From positions 1-64,000 of the forward strand of contig CAWFRG010000017.1 of assembly GCA_963818205.1 (NCBI GenBank): a stretch of DNA of 64,000 nucleotides. The letters run 5' to 3'. The stretch is from CAVVYV01 sp963818205. Its GTDB lineage: Bacteria > Actinomycetota > Thermoleophilia > Solirubrobacterales > 70-9. The translations under genes and the position numbers were made by a program. Shown here one piece after another: positions 8,857-18,322 of this stretch (positions within the stretch are counted from its first letter, which is position 1; each line of letters begins with the position of its first letter). The notes beneath the pieces were generated by a model. It was not told the DNA's origin and searched no databases. It worked only from the letters and a program-made list of their open reading frames with translations.

Positions 8857-9140
8857 TCCTCTAGCGGGCGGTCTGCCTTCCAAGGTCGTGCGGCTCTACG
8901 GGAGGCGAGGACCGTAAGAGCCGCCCCTCGGTCGGGAGTTAACTCGGCGTGACGGGCCGGTAACGAGTTTGTGTAAGCCCTTCCGCTGCAAGCTCGGTTG
9001 CATCAGGGAGCTCGCTCGGCACCTGTCCGGGCGCTGATGGGCGCGCCGCATTCCCCACCACAGAGCCATTTCCCGGCGGTGCAGGGCTGGCTAGCAGTTC
9101 CGTCCGACGGATCGGCTCCAATCTGCCCGGCAGCGATGTG
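8857..9140. other. Non-coding stretch with further hairpins
   Basis: No convincing gene is seen here. Two more inverted repeats follow the tadC terminator. At 8890-8924, GCGGCTCT-ACGG pairs with CCGT-AGAGCCGC, with one bulged base. At 8941-8969, AACTCG pairs with CGAGTT. Such spacing could be a small structured RNA or stacked terminators; sequence alone cannot decide. The mraZ promoter starts immediately after. Confidence 0.4.
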
Positions 9141-9169
9141 TTGCAAAGTGGGACAGAGTGGGTTAGCGT
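9141..9169 (+). promoter_or_regulatory. mraZ promoter
   Basis: A -35 element TTGCAA (9141-9146) and a -10 element TAGCGT (9164-9169) are separated by exactly 17 bp. The -10 fits the TANNNT pattern seen throughout the window. The expected transcription start is near 9176, giving a leader of roughly 95 nt before the mraZ TTG. The MraZ boxes fill the spacer and run into the -10. Confidence 0.75.
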
Positions 9170-9174
9170 GTCGT
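9145..9174 (+). promoter_or_regulatory. MraZ operator, three 10-bp repeats
   Basis: Three direct repeats with a strict 10-bp period are seen: AAAGTGGGAC, AGAGTGGGTT and AGCGTGTCGT. MraZ proteins are known to bind tandem repeats of this kind in front of their own gene (TGGGN with 5-nt spacers in E. coli, AAAGTG-type repeats in mollicutes). Here they occupy the promoter spacer and the -10, so bound MraZ should repress its own operon. Confidence 0.75.
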
Positions 9175-9190
9175 CCCAGAGTTGGTCAAA

Positions 9191-9233
9191 GGGCCGGGGT
9201 GGTGAGGCTCCTCCCACCTCACCTCCCCGGCCC
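9191..9233 (+). other. Long GC-rich hairpin in the mraZ leader
   Basis: A 17-bp stem with one mismatch is formed by GGGCCGGGGTGGTGAGG (9191-9207) and CCTCACCTCCCCGGCCC (9217-9233) around a 9-nt loop. It lies about 15 nt downstream of the predicted transcription start and 22 nt before the mraZ Shine-Dalgarno sequence. There is no T tract. It may stabilise the 5' end of the cluster mRNA or act as an attenuator. Confidence 0.6.
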
Positions 9234-9269
9234 GCTCCGAACCAGACTCAACTCCGGAGGAAGCCCACC

Positions 9270-9707
9270 TTGTCTTTTCTCGGCCAGTACGAGCACAATC
9301 TCGACTCCAAGGACCGCCTCACGGTCCCGTCGAGGTTCCGTGCGGCGCTCGCTGATGGAGTCGTTCTCGCCAAGGGGCTCGAGCCCTCCGTCTGGGTGTT
9401 CGCGCCCGCCGGCTACGAGCGCTTCACCCAGCGCTTCCTCGGCGAGACCAACCCGCTCGGCCGCAAGGGCCGGATGATGCGCCGCCACTTCCACGGCGGC
9501 GCCTTCGACGACTCGCTCGACTCCGCGGGGCGGATCCGCCTGCCGAAGAAGCTGGTCGAGCACGCCGGCCTCGGCGAGGGGCCCTGCGTGATCGTCGGCT
9601 CCGACGACTGGTTCGAGATCTGGAGCGCCGATCGGTGGGCGAGCTACGAGAAGGAGATGGACGCCGAGGTCTCCGACGTCGCCGAGAACCTCTCGGAGGC
9701 GGAGTGA
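9270..9707 (+). CDS. mraZ: MraZ, transcriptional regulator of the division cluster
   Basis: This is a 145-residue DNA-binding protein, normally a ring-shaped oligomer, with two tandem SpoVT-AbrB domains. The repeated signature is visible as DSKDRLTVPSRF (about residues 12-23) and DSAGRIRLPKKL (about 85-96). I chose the TTG at 9270 because CGGAGG lies 9 nt upstream and the known N-terminus begins F-x-G-x-Y/F (here SFLGQYEHNLD). It heads the mur/fts cluster, and its predicted operator lies in its own promoter. Confidence 0.93.
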   Translation: MSFLGQYEHNLDSKDRLTVPSRFRAALADGVVLAKGLEPSVWVFAPAGYERFTQRFLGETNPLGRKGRMMRRHFHGGAFDDSLDSAGRIRLPKKLVEHAGLGEGPCVIVGSDDWFEIWSADRWASYEKEMDAEVSDVAENLSEAE

Positions 9708-9737
9708 TGAGCCCTTCCCCGAGGAGAGGAGCCTGAG

Positions 9738-10757
9738 ATGGCCACGCCCTCATATACGGCCGCCACAAACACCGCGGCCGGACAAATGTCCCCGTCAGCG
9801 AACCTTACGTATGTGCCCCAGGACCACGAGCCGGTTCTCGCCGAGGAGCTCGTCGAGATCCTCGACCCCCGCCCGGGGGAGACCTTCGTCGACTGCACCT
9901 TCGGCGGCGGCGGCCACGCGCGGCTGATCGCCGAGCGGCTCGGCGCCGAGGGGGAGCTGATCGCGGTCGACCGCGATCCCTCCTCCGAGGCTCGCTGGCG
10001 GGAGTTCGCCGCCGACTCTCCGTCACGGGCCCGCTTTCTGCGCGCCGACTTCGTCGCCGCCCTGGAGGGGCTGCGCGGGGAGGGGGTTCGCCCCGACGGG
10101 ATCGTCTTCGACCTCGGGATGTCCTCGCTCCAGCTCGACGCCTGGGAGCGGGGCTTCTCCTACGCCTTCGACGCGCCCCTCGACATGCGGATGGACCCCG
10201 ACCAGAAGCTGACCGCGGCCGAGATCGTCAACGAGTGGGAGCAGGACCGGCTGGCGCGGGTGCTGCGCGAGTTCGGCGAGGAGCGTCGCGCCGGCTCGAT
10301 CGCGCGAGAGATCGTCAAGCGGCGCCCGCTCGCCACCACCTCTGAGCTGGTCACCGCGGTGAAGGCGGCGATCCCGCCCGCCGAGCGCTTCGGCCGCGGG
10401 CACCCCGCTAAGCGCTCCTTTCAGGCGATCCGGATCGCGGTCAACGACGAGCTCGGGGCGCTCGACCGCGCCCTCCCGCTCGCCTGGCAGCTGCTCGCGG
10501 TCGGCGGCCGGCTCGGCGCGATCTCCTTCCACTCGCTCGAGGACCGCCGGGTGAAGCGCTTCCTCGCCGACCGCGCCCGCGGCTGCGTCTGCCCGCCCGA
10601 GCTTCCGGTCTGCGTCTGCGGCCGCGAGCCCGAGGCCGAGCCGCTCGGCCGCCGGGCGATCGCCCCGACCCCGGAGGAGATCGAGCGAAATCCGCGCGCC
10701 GCCTCGGCGCACCTCCGCGCGGCGCGCAAGCTTCGAGACGAGGAGCAGCCGGGCTAG
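9738..10757 (+). CDS. rsmH: 16S rRNA m4C1402 methyltransferase
   Basis: RsmH (MraW) N4-methylates C1402 of 16S rRNA in the ribosomal P site. The protein has 339 residues, near the family norm plus a roughly 25-residue N-terminal extension. The SAM-binding motif DCTFGGGGHA, the segment FDLGMSSLQLD and the C-terminal FHSLEDRRVKRF are clear. The ATG follows GAGGAG. Its TAG stop overlaps the GTG of ftsL by one base, so translation is probably coupled. Confidence 0.96.
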   Translation: MATPSYTAATNTAAGQMSPSANLTYVPQDHEPVLAEELVEILDPRPGETFVDCTFGGGGHARLIAERLGAEGELIAVDRDPSSEARWREFAADSPSRARFLRADFVAALEGLRGEGVRPDGIVFDLGMSSLQLDAWERGFSYAFDAPLDMRMDPDQKLTAAEIVNEWEQDRLARVLREFGEERRAGSIAREIVKRRPLATTSELVTAVKAAIPPAERFGRGHPAKRSFQAIRIAVNDELGALDRALPLAWQLLAVGGRLGAISFHSLEDRRVKRFLADRARGCVCPPELPVCVCGREPEAEPLGRRAIAPTPEEIERNPRAASAHLRAARKLRDEEQPG

Positions 10758-11557
10758 TGGCAAATCCCGCCCTCGCCTCCGCCGCTCCCAGCGCCCCGCC
10801 GCGCCCCCTAAGCCGCGGCGAACGAGCGCCCCGGCCAAGGCCGGGACCGCGCCGGCGGCGCACGAGTGCCCAGGCCAGGACCGCGCCCGCGGCCCCGGAA
10901 CGGCAGCCGCGCCCCGGACCAAGCGCCCCGCCGCCGCTCGCCGAGTCGTTCAGCCCGCCTTCGCCGGAGCGGCCGCGGGCGCCGCGATGCTGCCCGGGGC
11001 CGCGCTCCGCTCCGCGGTCGCGGTCCGCGATCTCTCCGACTCGGGCCTGATCATCCGCCTCACCCGGGGGCGCGGCTGGATCGCGGTGCTCTCGGTGCTG
11101 CTCTTCGGGATCGTCGCCCTCAACGTCGTCAGCCTCAGCCTCAACGCCGGCTCCGGCCGCGTGTCGCAGGCGGTCGAGGAGCTCGAGCGCCAGAACTCGG
11201 TCCTCCGCGCGCCAACTCGCCGAACAGCTCTCGGCGAGCCGGATCCAGGGGACGGCGGCGACGCAGGGGCTGGCGGTCCCGCCGCCCGAGGCGATCAGCT
11301 ACCTGTCCGCCGAGGACGGCGATCTCGAGCGCCTGGTGAAGCTGCTCGACGAGGACAACCTCCTCACCAGCGATCCGATCGAGGTCGTCCCCGCGAGCGA
11401 GCCGATCTCCTACGAACCGCCCGTCAGCCAGTCGCCAAGCCCCAGCCCGGCTCCCGCACCGGAGCCCGCGGCGCCGGCCCCGGCGACCCCCGCGCCCGCC
11501 GCCCCATCAGGCGGCGGCTCCACCGGGTCGACCGGCTCCGGAGGCGTCGGCCTCTAG
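10757..11557 (+). CDS. ftsL: FtsL-like septum protein (two frameshifts)
   Basis: This small bitopic division protein is identified by position between rsmH and ftsI and by architecture. It has a long alanine/proline/arginine-rich cytoplasmic part, one membrane segment (IAVLSVLLFGIVALNVVSL), a coiled-coil start (AVEELERQNSVLRAQLAEQL) and a proline-rich tail. The frame changes near 10800 (one base missing) and near 11210 (one extra base before CAACTC). About 266 residues are restored. FtsL has little sequence conservation, so the name rests largely on context. Confidence 0.7.
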
Positions 11558-11583
11558 ATGGCTAGCGAGGAGGCCCGAGGCCG

Positions 11584-13244
11584 ATGCGACTGATCGACCG
11601 CCGGCTCGGGCTCCTCTTCTGCTTCTTCGTCCTGCTCTTCTCGGTCGCTCTCGCTCGCGCCGTTCTGGCTGCAGGGGGTGCGCGGAGGCGAGCTTCGGGC
11701 CGAGGCCCACAGCCAGCAGGTGACCGAGGTGACGATCCCCGGCCAGCGGGGGCGGGTGATCGACCGGACGGGCAAGGTGCTCGCGGTCTCCGAGGACGCC
11801 GCCGACGTGATCGCAACCCCCTACCAGGTGAAGGATCCGGTGCGGACGGCGGAGCGCCTCCACGACGTGACCGGGGTCTCCGAGGCCGACCTCTCCGAGG
11901 CGCTCTCCGATCGCAGCTCCGGCTTCGCCTACCTGGCGCGCAAGGTGGACCTCGACACCGCGGATCGGGTGGAGCGGCTCCAGATCGCCGGGGTCTCGAC
12001 CGTGCCCGACAGCCGCCGCCTCTACCCGCAGGGCGAGCTCGCTTCGCAGGTGATCGGAGCGGTGGGCACCGAGAACCAGGGACTCACCGGCCTCGAGCAG
12101 GCAGAGGACGACGTGCTCGGAGGCGCGAACGGCGAGGAGGAGGTGGTCCACGACGCGCTCGGCGAGCCGCTCCGGACCGAGACCGTCCGCCCCGCCAGCA
12201 TCGGTCAGGACGTCAGGGTGACGCTCGACGCGGCGATCCAGGGCCGCACCGAGGAGGCGCTGGCCGAGGCGGGAGAGCAGTTCGAGGCGAAGGGCGCCAC
12301 GGCGATCGTCATGGACCCGAGCGGCGGCGACATCCTGGCGATGGCGAACTGGCCCGGCTATGACCCGACAGACCTGGAGTCGGCGAGCGAGGAGGAGCTC
12401 GCCAACCGGGCGACCGGCTTCACCTACGAGCCCGGCTCGACCTTCAAGGCTTTCACGGTGGCGGCGGCCCTCGAGGACAAGGTGGTGACCCCGCAGACGA
12501 GCTTCTACCTCCCCTCGGAGATCCAGGTGGCCGACCGCAGGATCGGCGAGGCCCACGAGCGATCCCCGATCGACGCAACCGTCTCGGAGATCCTCGCCCA
12601 GTCGTCCAACGTCGGCGCGGTGAAGATCGGGCTCGAGGAGGGCCCCGACCGCTTCTCGGACTGGATCGACAGGTTCGGCTTCGGTGAGAAGACCGGCCTC
12701 GACTATCCCGGAGAGGAGCAGGGGATCGTTCCCTCGCGCGACGACTACTCGGGCTCGACGATGGGCAACCTCCCGATCGGCCAGGGGCTCGCGGTCACTC
12801 CGCTGCAGATGGCCGCCGGGTACTCGGCGATCGCCAACGGCGGGATCCTCCGCCGCCCGCGGCTGATCACCCAGGTCGGCAGCGAGCCGGCCGAGAGCGA
12901 ATCGGAGCGGGGAGCGCGTGATCAGCACCGAGACCTCGGCCCAGCTCCGCCGGATGCTCGAGGGCGTGCTGGAGCCCGGCGGTACCGCCTCCTCGGTCAG
13001 CGTCCCGGGCTACGTGCTCGCCGGCAAGACCGGCACCGCACAGAAGGTCGAGGACGGCACATATTCCGACTCTCGCTACGTCGCCTCGTTCGTCGGTTTC
13101 GCTCCCGCCCAGAACCCGAAGCTGCTGGTTACGGTGGTCGTCGACGAGCCGCTCTACGTCCACACCGGGGGCGAGGTGGCGGCACCCGTCTTCGGCGACA
13201 TCGCCTCGTTTGCGCTCCCCTACCTGGGGATCTCGCCGCCATAA
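11584..13244 (+). CDS. ftsI: FtsI-type peptidoglycan transpeptidase (two frameshifts)
   Basis: This is a septal penicillin-binding protein 3 homologue of about 552 residues that cross-links septal peptidoglycan with FtsW. It has an N-terminal membrane anchor (LGLLFCFFVLLFSVALARA), a PBP-dimer domain (RGRVIDRTGKVLA) and a transpeptidase domain with catalytic STFK, SSN and KTGT motifs. There is no PASTA domain. An extra base near 11662 separates LARA from FWLQGVRGGELRAEAHSQQ. An extra G near 12911 breaks GERVISTETSAQL. All catalytic motifs are intact, so an inactivated gene is unlikely. Confidence 0.9.
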
Positions 13245-13282
13245 ACCACTCATCCAGGGGGCCACACCTAGAATCGCCCGCG

Positions 13283-14796
13283 ATGAGGCTCGAGGACCTC
13301 CTGCGCGACTCAGGTGTCGCCGCCGAAGTGCGCGGCGACACCGACGTGGAGATCTCCGATCTCGCCTACGACAGCCGCCATGTCGGGCCCGGCACCCTCT
13401 TCTTCTGCGTCACCGGGCTCAGCCGCGACGGGCACGAGTTCGCCGGCGAGGCGGTCGAGGCGGGCGCCGCCGCCCTCGTGGTCGAGCGGCCACTGGAGCT
13501 GGGCGTGCCCGAGGTCCAGGTCGCCGACGCCCGGGCGGCGATGGCGCCGCTCGCCGCGGCGTTCTGGGGTGATCCAACCGAGGACCTGACCGTGATCGGC
13601 GTCACCGGCACCAACGGCAAGACCACCACCGCCTTCCTGGTGCGCCACCTGCTCGAGGACGCCGGCCGCCGCTGCGGCCTGCTGGGCACGGTCCAGAGAG
13701 TGGTCGGCGGCCAGGTCGAGGAGGTCGAGCGGACGACGCCGGAGGCGATCGACCTGCAGGCGACCTTCCGGCGGATGGCCGAGGCCGGAGACGAGGCCTG
13801 CGTGCTCGAGGTCTCCTCGCACGCCCTTGTCCTCCATCGCGCCGACGCGATCCGGTTCGACGTCAAGGTGTTCACCAACCTCACCCAGGACCACCTCGAC
13901 TTCCACGAGGGGATGGAGGACTATTTCGCCGCGAAGCGCCTGCTGTTCACGGCCGAGGGCGGCGCCCCGACGATTGAACTGGAGGGAGGGGTGTCGGTCG
14001 TCAACGTCGACGACCCCTATGGCCGCCGCCTGGCCGAAGAGCTCGCCGAGGGACCGAGCGGCGACCGGGTCACCTTCTCCCCCGGCGGGGCGAGGCGGAC
14101 CTAGCGCCCGCGAGGTCGCCTTCGACGCCGCCGGCTCGACCTTCACCTGCGTCTCGCCCGCCGGGGCGCTCGAGGTCCGGACGCCGCTGCCCGGGCGACT
14201 TCAACGTCGCCAACGCGCTCGCGGCGCTCGCGGTCGCTCACGCGCTCGGCCTCGACCTGCGGCGCGCGGCCGCCGCCCTCGCATCGGCCGGGCAGGTCCC
14301 GGGCCGGTTCGAGTCGATCGACGAGGGCCAGCCCTTCGCGGTGCTCGTCGACTACGCCCACACCCCGGATTCGCTCCAGAACGTGCTCGAGGCCGCTCGC
14401 AGGATCACCCAGGGCCGGGTGATCTCGGTGTTCGGCGCCGGCGGCGACCGAGACCGCGAAAAGCGCCCCCTGATGGGCCGGGCCGGGGCCGAGCTCTCGG
14501 ACCTGGCGATCGTCACCTCCGACAATCCCCGCTCCGAGCAGCCCGAGGCGATCATCGAGGAGATCGTCGCCGGCATCGACTCGGCCCTGATCGGCGAGGG
14601 AAAGGTGGTGGTCGAGCCCGACCGGCGGGCCGCGATCGCCCGGGCCCTGGAGGCCGCCGAGCGCGGCGACACCGTGGTGATCGCGGGCAAGGGCCACGAG
14701 CAGGGCCAGGAGTTCGAGCGCGGCCGAAAGATCCCGTTCGACGACCGCGACGTCGCCCGTGACGAGCTCCGCAAGCTGACGGCAACGACCCGATGA
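13283..14796 (+). CDS. murE: UDP-MurNAc-tripeptide synthetase (two frameshifts)
   Basis: MurE adds the third stem amino acid to UDP-MurNAc-Ala-Glu. The restored length is about 503 residues. ATP binding is shown by GVTGTNGKTTTAF, and the C-terminal domain starts with LVDYAHTPDSL. The SDNPRSEQP segment contains the DNPR motif linked to meso-diaminopimelate specificity. Extra bases near 14093 and 14194 (CCCGGGCGAC for CCCGGCGAC) shift the frame twice. The ATG lies 8 nt after TAGAAT, so murE may have its own leaderless transcript. It overlaps murF by 4 bp. Confidence 0.93.
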
Positions 14797-16137
14797 TCTC
14801 CCTCGACGGCGAGCGCCTGGCCGCGGCTGCCGGGGCCGAGGTGGTGCGGCGCGGGGGCGGCGGAGGCCCCCGGCGGGCCGTGATCGACTCCCGCCAGGCG
14901 CGGGAGGGCGACCTCTTCGTCGGCCTGCGGGGAGAGCGCGAGGACGGCGGCCGCTTCGCCTCCGACGCGCTCCGCGGCGGAGCCTGGGGGGTGCTGGTGG
15001 GCGCGGAGCACGCCCGCGAGCTGGCCGGCGCCGGCGAGGACCAGCGGCTGGGTGCTGGGCAGCGAAGACCCGCTCGCCTCTCTCCAGGCCCTCGCCCGCC
15101 ACTGGCGCCGGGAGCTCGGCTGCCGGGTGATCGGGATCACCGGCTCCACCGGCAAGACCTCGGTCAAGGACGTCTGCCGGGCGATCCTGCCCGCCGCCGT
15201 CCACGCCAGCCCCGAGAACTTCAACACCGAGATCGGCCTGCCGCTCGCGGTCCTCGGAGCCGGCGAGGACACCGAGGTCCTCGTCCTCGAGATGGCGATG
15301 CGCGGCGCGGGGCAGATCGCCGAGCTCAGCGCGATCGCGGAGCCCGACGTGGCCGTGATCACCAACGTCGGCCCCGTCCACGTTGAGCTGCTGGGCACGG
15401 TCGAGGCGATCGCGGCCGCCAAGGCGGAGATCATCGACGGCCTCGCCGAGGGCGGCACCGCGGTGGTCCCCGCCGATCCGGGCCCGCTGGAGCCGCACCT
15501 GGACCGGGCGCCGATGCTGCTGCGCTTCGGGCGAGGAGGCGACGTCCAGGCTCGGGATGTGGTCGCCGAGGCGGGGGAGACGAACGCAGTCGTCGTCACC
15601 CCGGCGGGGGAGCACGCCTTCAAGCTGCCGTTCGTCGAGGCCTACAACCTCGACAACGCGCTGGCGGCGATCGCCGCCGGCGTCGCCCTGGGGCTGCCGC
15701 TTGACGGGATGGCACAGCGGGCGCCGGGGATAGTCTTCTCGCGCCTCAGGGGGGAAATCGTCGAGCTCCCGGGGGACGCGATCCTGATCAACGACTCCTA
15801 CAACGCCAACCCGATCTCGATGCGGGCGGCGCTCGATCACCTCGCCTCCCTGCCGGCCGGCGGCCGTCGGGTCGCGGTGCTCGGCGAGATGCGGGAGCTC
15901 GGCCCGGAGGCGGCGGCCTACCACCGCGAGATCGGCGAGCACGCCCGGCGGCGCGGGGTGGAGCTGCTGATCGGAGTCGGCGAGCTCGGCCGGGAGTACA
16001 ACCCCGACGCCGAGGTGGCCGACGCGGAGGCCGCGGCGGCGGCGCTCGCCGAGCGCCTCCAGCCGGGAGACGCGATCCTGGTCAAGGGCTCGCGCGCGGT
16101 CGGCCTCGAGCTGGTCGCCGAGAGGCTGGCGAAGTAA
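14793..16137 (+). CDS. murF: UDP-MurNAc-pentapeptide synthetase (frameshifted near 15052)
   Basis: MurF adds D-Ala-D-Ala to the UDP-MurNAc-tripeptide. About 447 residues are restored. The ATP loop GITGSTGKTSVKD, the central HVELLGTVEAIAAAKAEI and the C-terminal domain start NDSYNANPISM are typical. One extra G near 15052 (CTGGGTG for CTGGTG) splits QRL from VLGSEDPLASLQAL. The ATG overlaps murE, and the TAA overlaps the ATG of mraY (TAATG), so the three genes are tightly coupled. Confidence 0.93.
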
Positions 16138-17114
16138 TGCTGGGAGAGATCCTGATCGCCGGGATGGCGGCGATGCTGATCTGCATCTTCCTCGGCCCGC
16201 GCTTCATCGAGTACCTGCGGGTCAAGGAGTTCGGCCAGCAGATCCGCGAGGAGGGCCCCGAGGAGCACCACGAGAAGGCCGGCACTCCGACGATGGGCGG
16301 GCTGATCATCTTCACGGCGATCGCGATCCCATACCTGGTGCTCTCCGACCGCGACGTCGCCAGCCTCGCGGTCTTCGGCGTGGCGATCGGATGCGCCGCG
16401 ATCGGCTTCGCCGACGACTTCCTGAAGTTGGTCAAGCGGCGCTCACTCGGCCTCTCGGCCCGCTGGAAGCTCGCTTACCAGTTCCTGCTCGCGGTCGGCC
16501 TCTACTACGTCGCCAAGAACGAGGTCGGGCTGGAGTCGGTGATCGAGCTCCGGATCTCCGACGCCCAGGTGGACATCCCCGACGCCGTCTACCTGCTGCT
16601 CGTCTTCCTGGTGATCGCCGGCGCCAGCAACGCCGTCAATCTCACCGACGGGCTCGACGGGCTCGCCGCCGGCTGCTGCGCGATCGTCCTCCTCGCCTAC
16701 ACGGCGATCACCTTCATCACCAACGAGCAGGAGAACCTGGCGCTGCTCTCCGCCTGCCTCGTCGGCGGCTGCATCGGCTTCCTCTGGTTCAACGCCTTCC
16801 CCGCCTCGATCTTCATGGGGGACACCGGCTCCCTCGGCCTCGGGGGCGCGATCGGGGCGCTGGCGGTGATGACTCAGACCGAGGTGCTGCTGATCATCAT
16901 CGGCGGGATCTTCGTGATCGAGGCGCTATCGGTGGCGCTCCAGGTCGCCGCCTTCAAGGCCTTCCGCCGGCGGATCCTGCTGATGGCTCCGGTCCACCAC
17001 CACTTCGAGCTTCTCGCCTGGTCGGAGACCAAGATCATGCTCCGCTTCTGGATCGTTGCCGCGGTCTGCTCGGGGATCGGCTTCACCCTCTACCAGCAGG
17101 CGATCGGGCCCTAA
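16137..17114 (+). CDS. mraY: Phospho-MurNAc-pentapeptide transferase
   Basis: MraY makes lipid I by transferring phospho-MurNAc-pentapeptide to undecaprenyl phosphate. The 325-residue protein has about ten membrane segments. The family motifs are intact: HHEKAGTPTMGG, the Asp pair in FADDFLK, NAVNLTDGLDGLAAG, FMGDTGSLGLGG and APVHHHFE. It is one of the few long cluster genes without a frame break. The cluster is interrupted after it by 1.45 kb of unrelated sequence before murD. Confidence 0.97.
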   Translation: MLGEILIAGMAAMLICIFLGPRFIEYLRVKEFGQQIREEGPEEHHEKAGTPTMGGLIIFTAIAIPYLVLSDRDVASLAVFGVAIGCAAIGFADDFLKLVKRRSLGLSARWKLAYQFLLAVGLYYVAKNEVGLESVIELRISDAQVDIPDAVYLLLVFLVIAGASNAVNLTDGLDGLAAGCCAIVLLAYTAITFITNEQENLALLSACLVGGCIGFLWFNAFPASIFMGDTGSLGLGGAIGALAVMTQTEVLLIIIGGIFVIEALSVALQVAAFKAFRRRILLMAPVHHHFELLAWSETKIMLRFWIVAAVCSGIGFTLYQQAIGP

Positions 17115-17633
17115 TTCAGGGGAGGAGCCGCGGCCAAAGCGGCACCTCTGCGGGCGCCGGCCAGATGGACATCAGGTGGCGCCCTAGACAGGCCTGCCGT
17201 GCGGTGAGCCTGAATCGGGGGAGGGCCGATCGGGGATCGCAGTCGAGCCCGCTCCGGCGTGAAAGTGCCGTAATTCGTCCCTGGCCTCCAGGGAGCCGAG
17301 CGGCGAGGGCGGAGATGGTCACGTAGACCGTGAGCTGAGGGCCGTGAGCCTGGCCGACCCAAGCCCCTTCCCTCTCCCTTCTTGGCAGTGATCCTACGCC
17401 AACATCGGCCAAGATCCGGCCGAGGATTTACCAGCGGGTCCAGGAACGTGGAAGGAAGAACGCGAGGATTGAGCGCCGCCCACATTTTGGACATCGGTGT
17501 AATGGCTCCACCGCAGTTCCGCAACGGAAGCACGCGCGCTTGTACGCGACGACTCCTTTCACCTGGCCGAGTCTAGGCCCCCCAGGTTCCTGCAGTAGCG
17601 CCTCGGGGCTTTCCCGCGAGCTCAGCCCTTAAT
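17115..17633. other. Non-coding insert after mraY
   Basis: About 520 bp shows no credible gene in any frame and has a lower, more even base composition than the flanking mur genes. TAATTCAGG occurs at 17112-17120, including the mraY stop, and again at 17630-17638, so the segment is bounded by a 9-bp direct repeat. CCCTGG-CCT-CCAGGG near 17280 is a small hairpin. No T-rich terminator follows mraY. Confidence 0.4.
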
Positions 17634-17864
17634 TCAGGCGAAGCGCAATAGTGGCATGCCCTCTGACTCGTACTCCTGGAACGCGATGATGTGGTTGGCG
17701 TTGATCCAGACCTCTCGTCCGTCCTCATCGACGACCGGGATCATGGGGAGAGTCAGGTTCTTCCTGCCCTCGATCTCCGCGTTGATCTCCTTAACCGTGC
17801 TCTGCACCTTGAGGGGCTTGCCGGTGTCGAGGACGATCACCGCATTCGTTTCCTCGTCGGCCAT
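17634..17864 (-). CDS. Small hypothetical protein (76 aa)
   Basis: I do not recognise a named family. The 76-residue protein is mostly beta-rich: AVIVLDTGKPLKVQSTVKEI, then PVVDEDGREVWINANHIIAFQEYE. The strand-Asn-strand pattern (VWINANHIIAFQE) loosely resembles FlbD-like small proteins, but this is not a firm match. The ATG lies 7 nt after TAGGAT, consistent with leaderless expression. It is antisense to the direction of the surrounding division cluster. Confidence 0.6.
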   Translation of the reverse strand: MADEETNAVIVLDTGKPLKVQSTVKEINAEIEGRKNLTLPMIPVVDEDGREVWINANHIIAFQEYESEGMPLLRFA

Positions 17865-17923
17865 CGGCCCGATCCTAGTTCATGGATGCAGCCGAGCTTT
17901 TCGTCCGAAGTAGTAGCCCGCAG

Positions 17924-18322
17924 CTACTCCCGCAGGCCGGCGGCTTCGAGGGCCTCGGCATGGCTTTGGTATGCGCGACCCCACACGGCAAGACCATTGC
18001 GGTAGCGGGTGAGCCAGCCGATTGCCGTATCCAGCGTGACGCCGCTCCTGAACCGGGCACGAAGGTGGCCGAGTGCGAGGACCGCGTCGCCGAGGTCTCG
18101 AACCTCCTCAACACTCGCCTCAAGGTCCTCGAAGGTGGCGTCCACGTTCGCCCACCACTGCCTGAGGCCCTCGTGACCGTGGTAGGCGTCGTCGCCCTCA
18201 ACCTGCGCCGTGAACGGGTACCACTCGGCCTCGGGGTGCGAGATGTCCAGCATCGCCTCGATGTCGCGCCGGTTGTAGGCCTCGAGGGCCTTATGGAAGA
18301 GCTCCACGTTCTCCTCTGACAT
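17924..18322 (-). CDS. SnoaL/NTF2-like protein
   Basis: This 132-residue protein has the small NTF2-like fold of the SnoaL-like superfamily. Typical features are the N-terminal NVELFHKALEAYNRRDIEAML, then HPEAEWYPF, YHGHEGLRQWW and a C-terminal AYQSHAEALEAAGL. Members are enzymes or ligand-binding proteins, and the substrate cannot be read from sequence. The ATG follows GATACT by 9 nt. With its 76-residue neighbour it forms a minus-strand insertion between mraY and murD. Confidence 0.8.
   Translation of the reverse strand: MSEENVELFHKALEAYNRRDIEAMLDISHPEAEWYPFTAQVEGDDAYHGHEGLRQWWANVDATFEDLEASVEEVRDLGDAVLALGHLRARFRSGVTLDTAIGWLTRYRNGLAVWGRAYQSHAEALEAAGLRE

Noticed and set aside
11678..14104. 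An 808-residue ftsI-murE fusion
   Set aside because: The frame runs from inside ftsI through out-of-frame sequence into murE only because of the indel near 12911. ftsI has its own stop at 13244 in the corrected frame, and murE its own promoter-like element and ATG.
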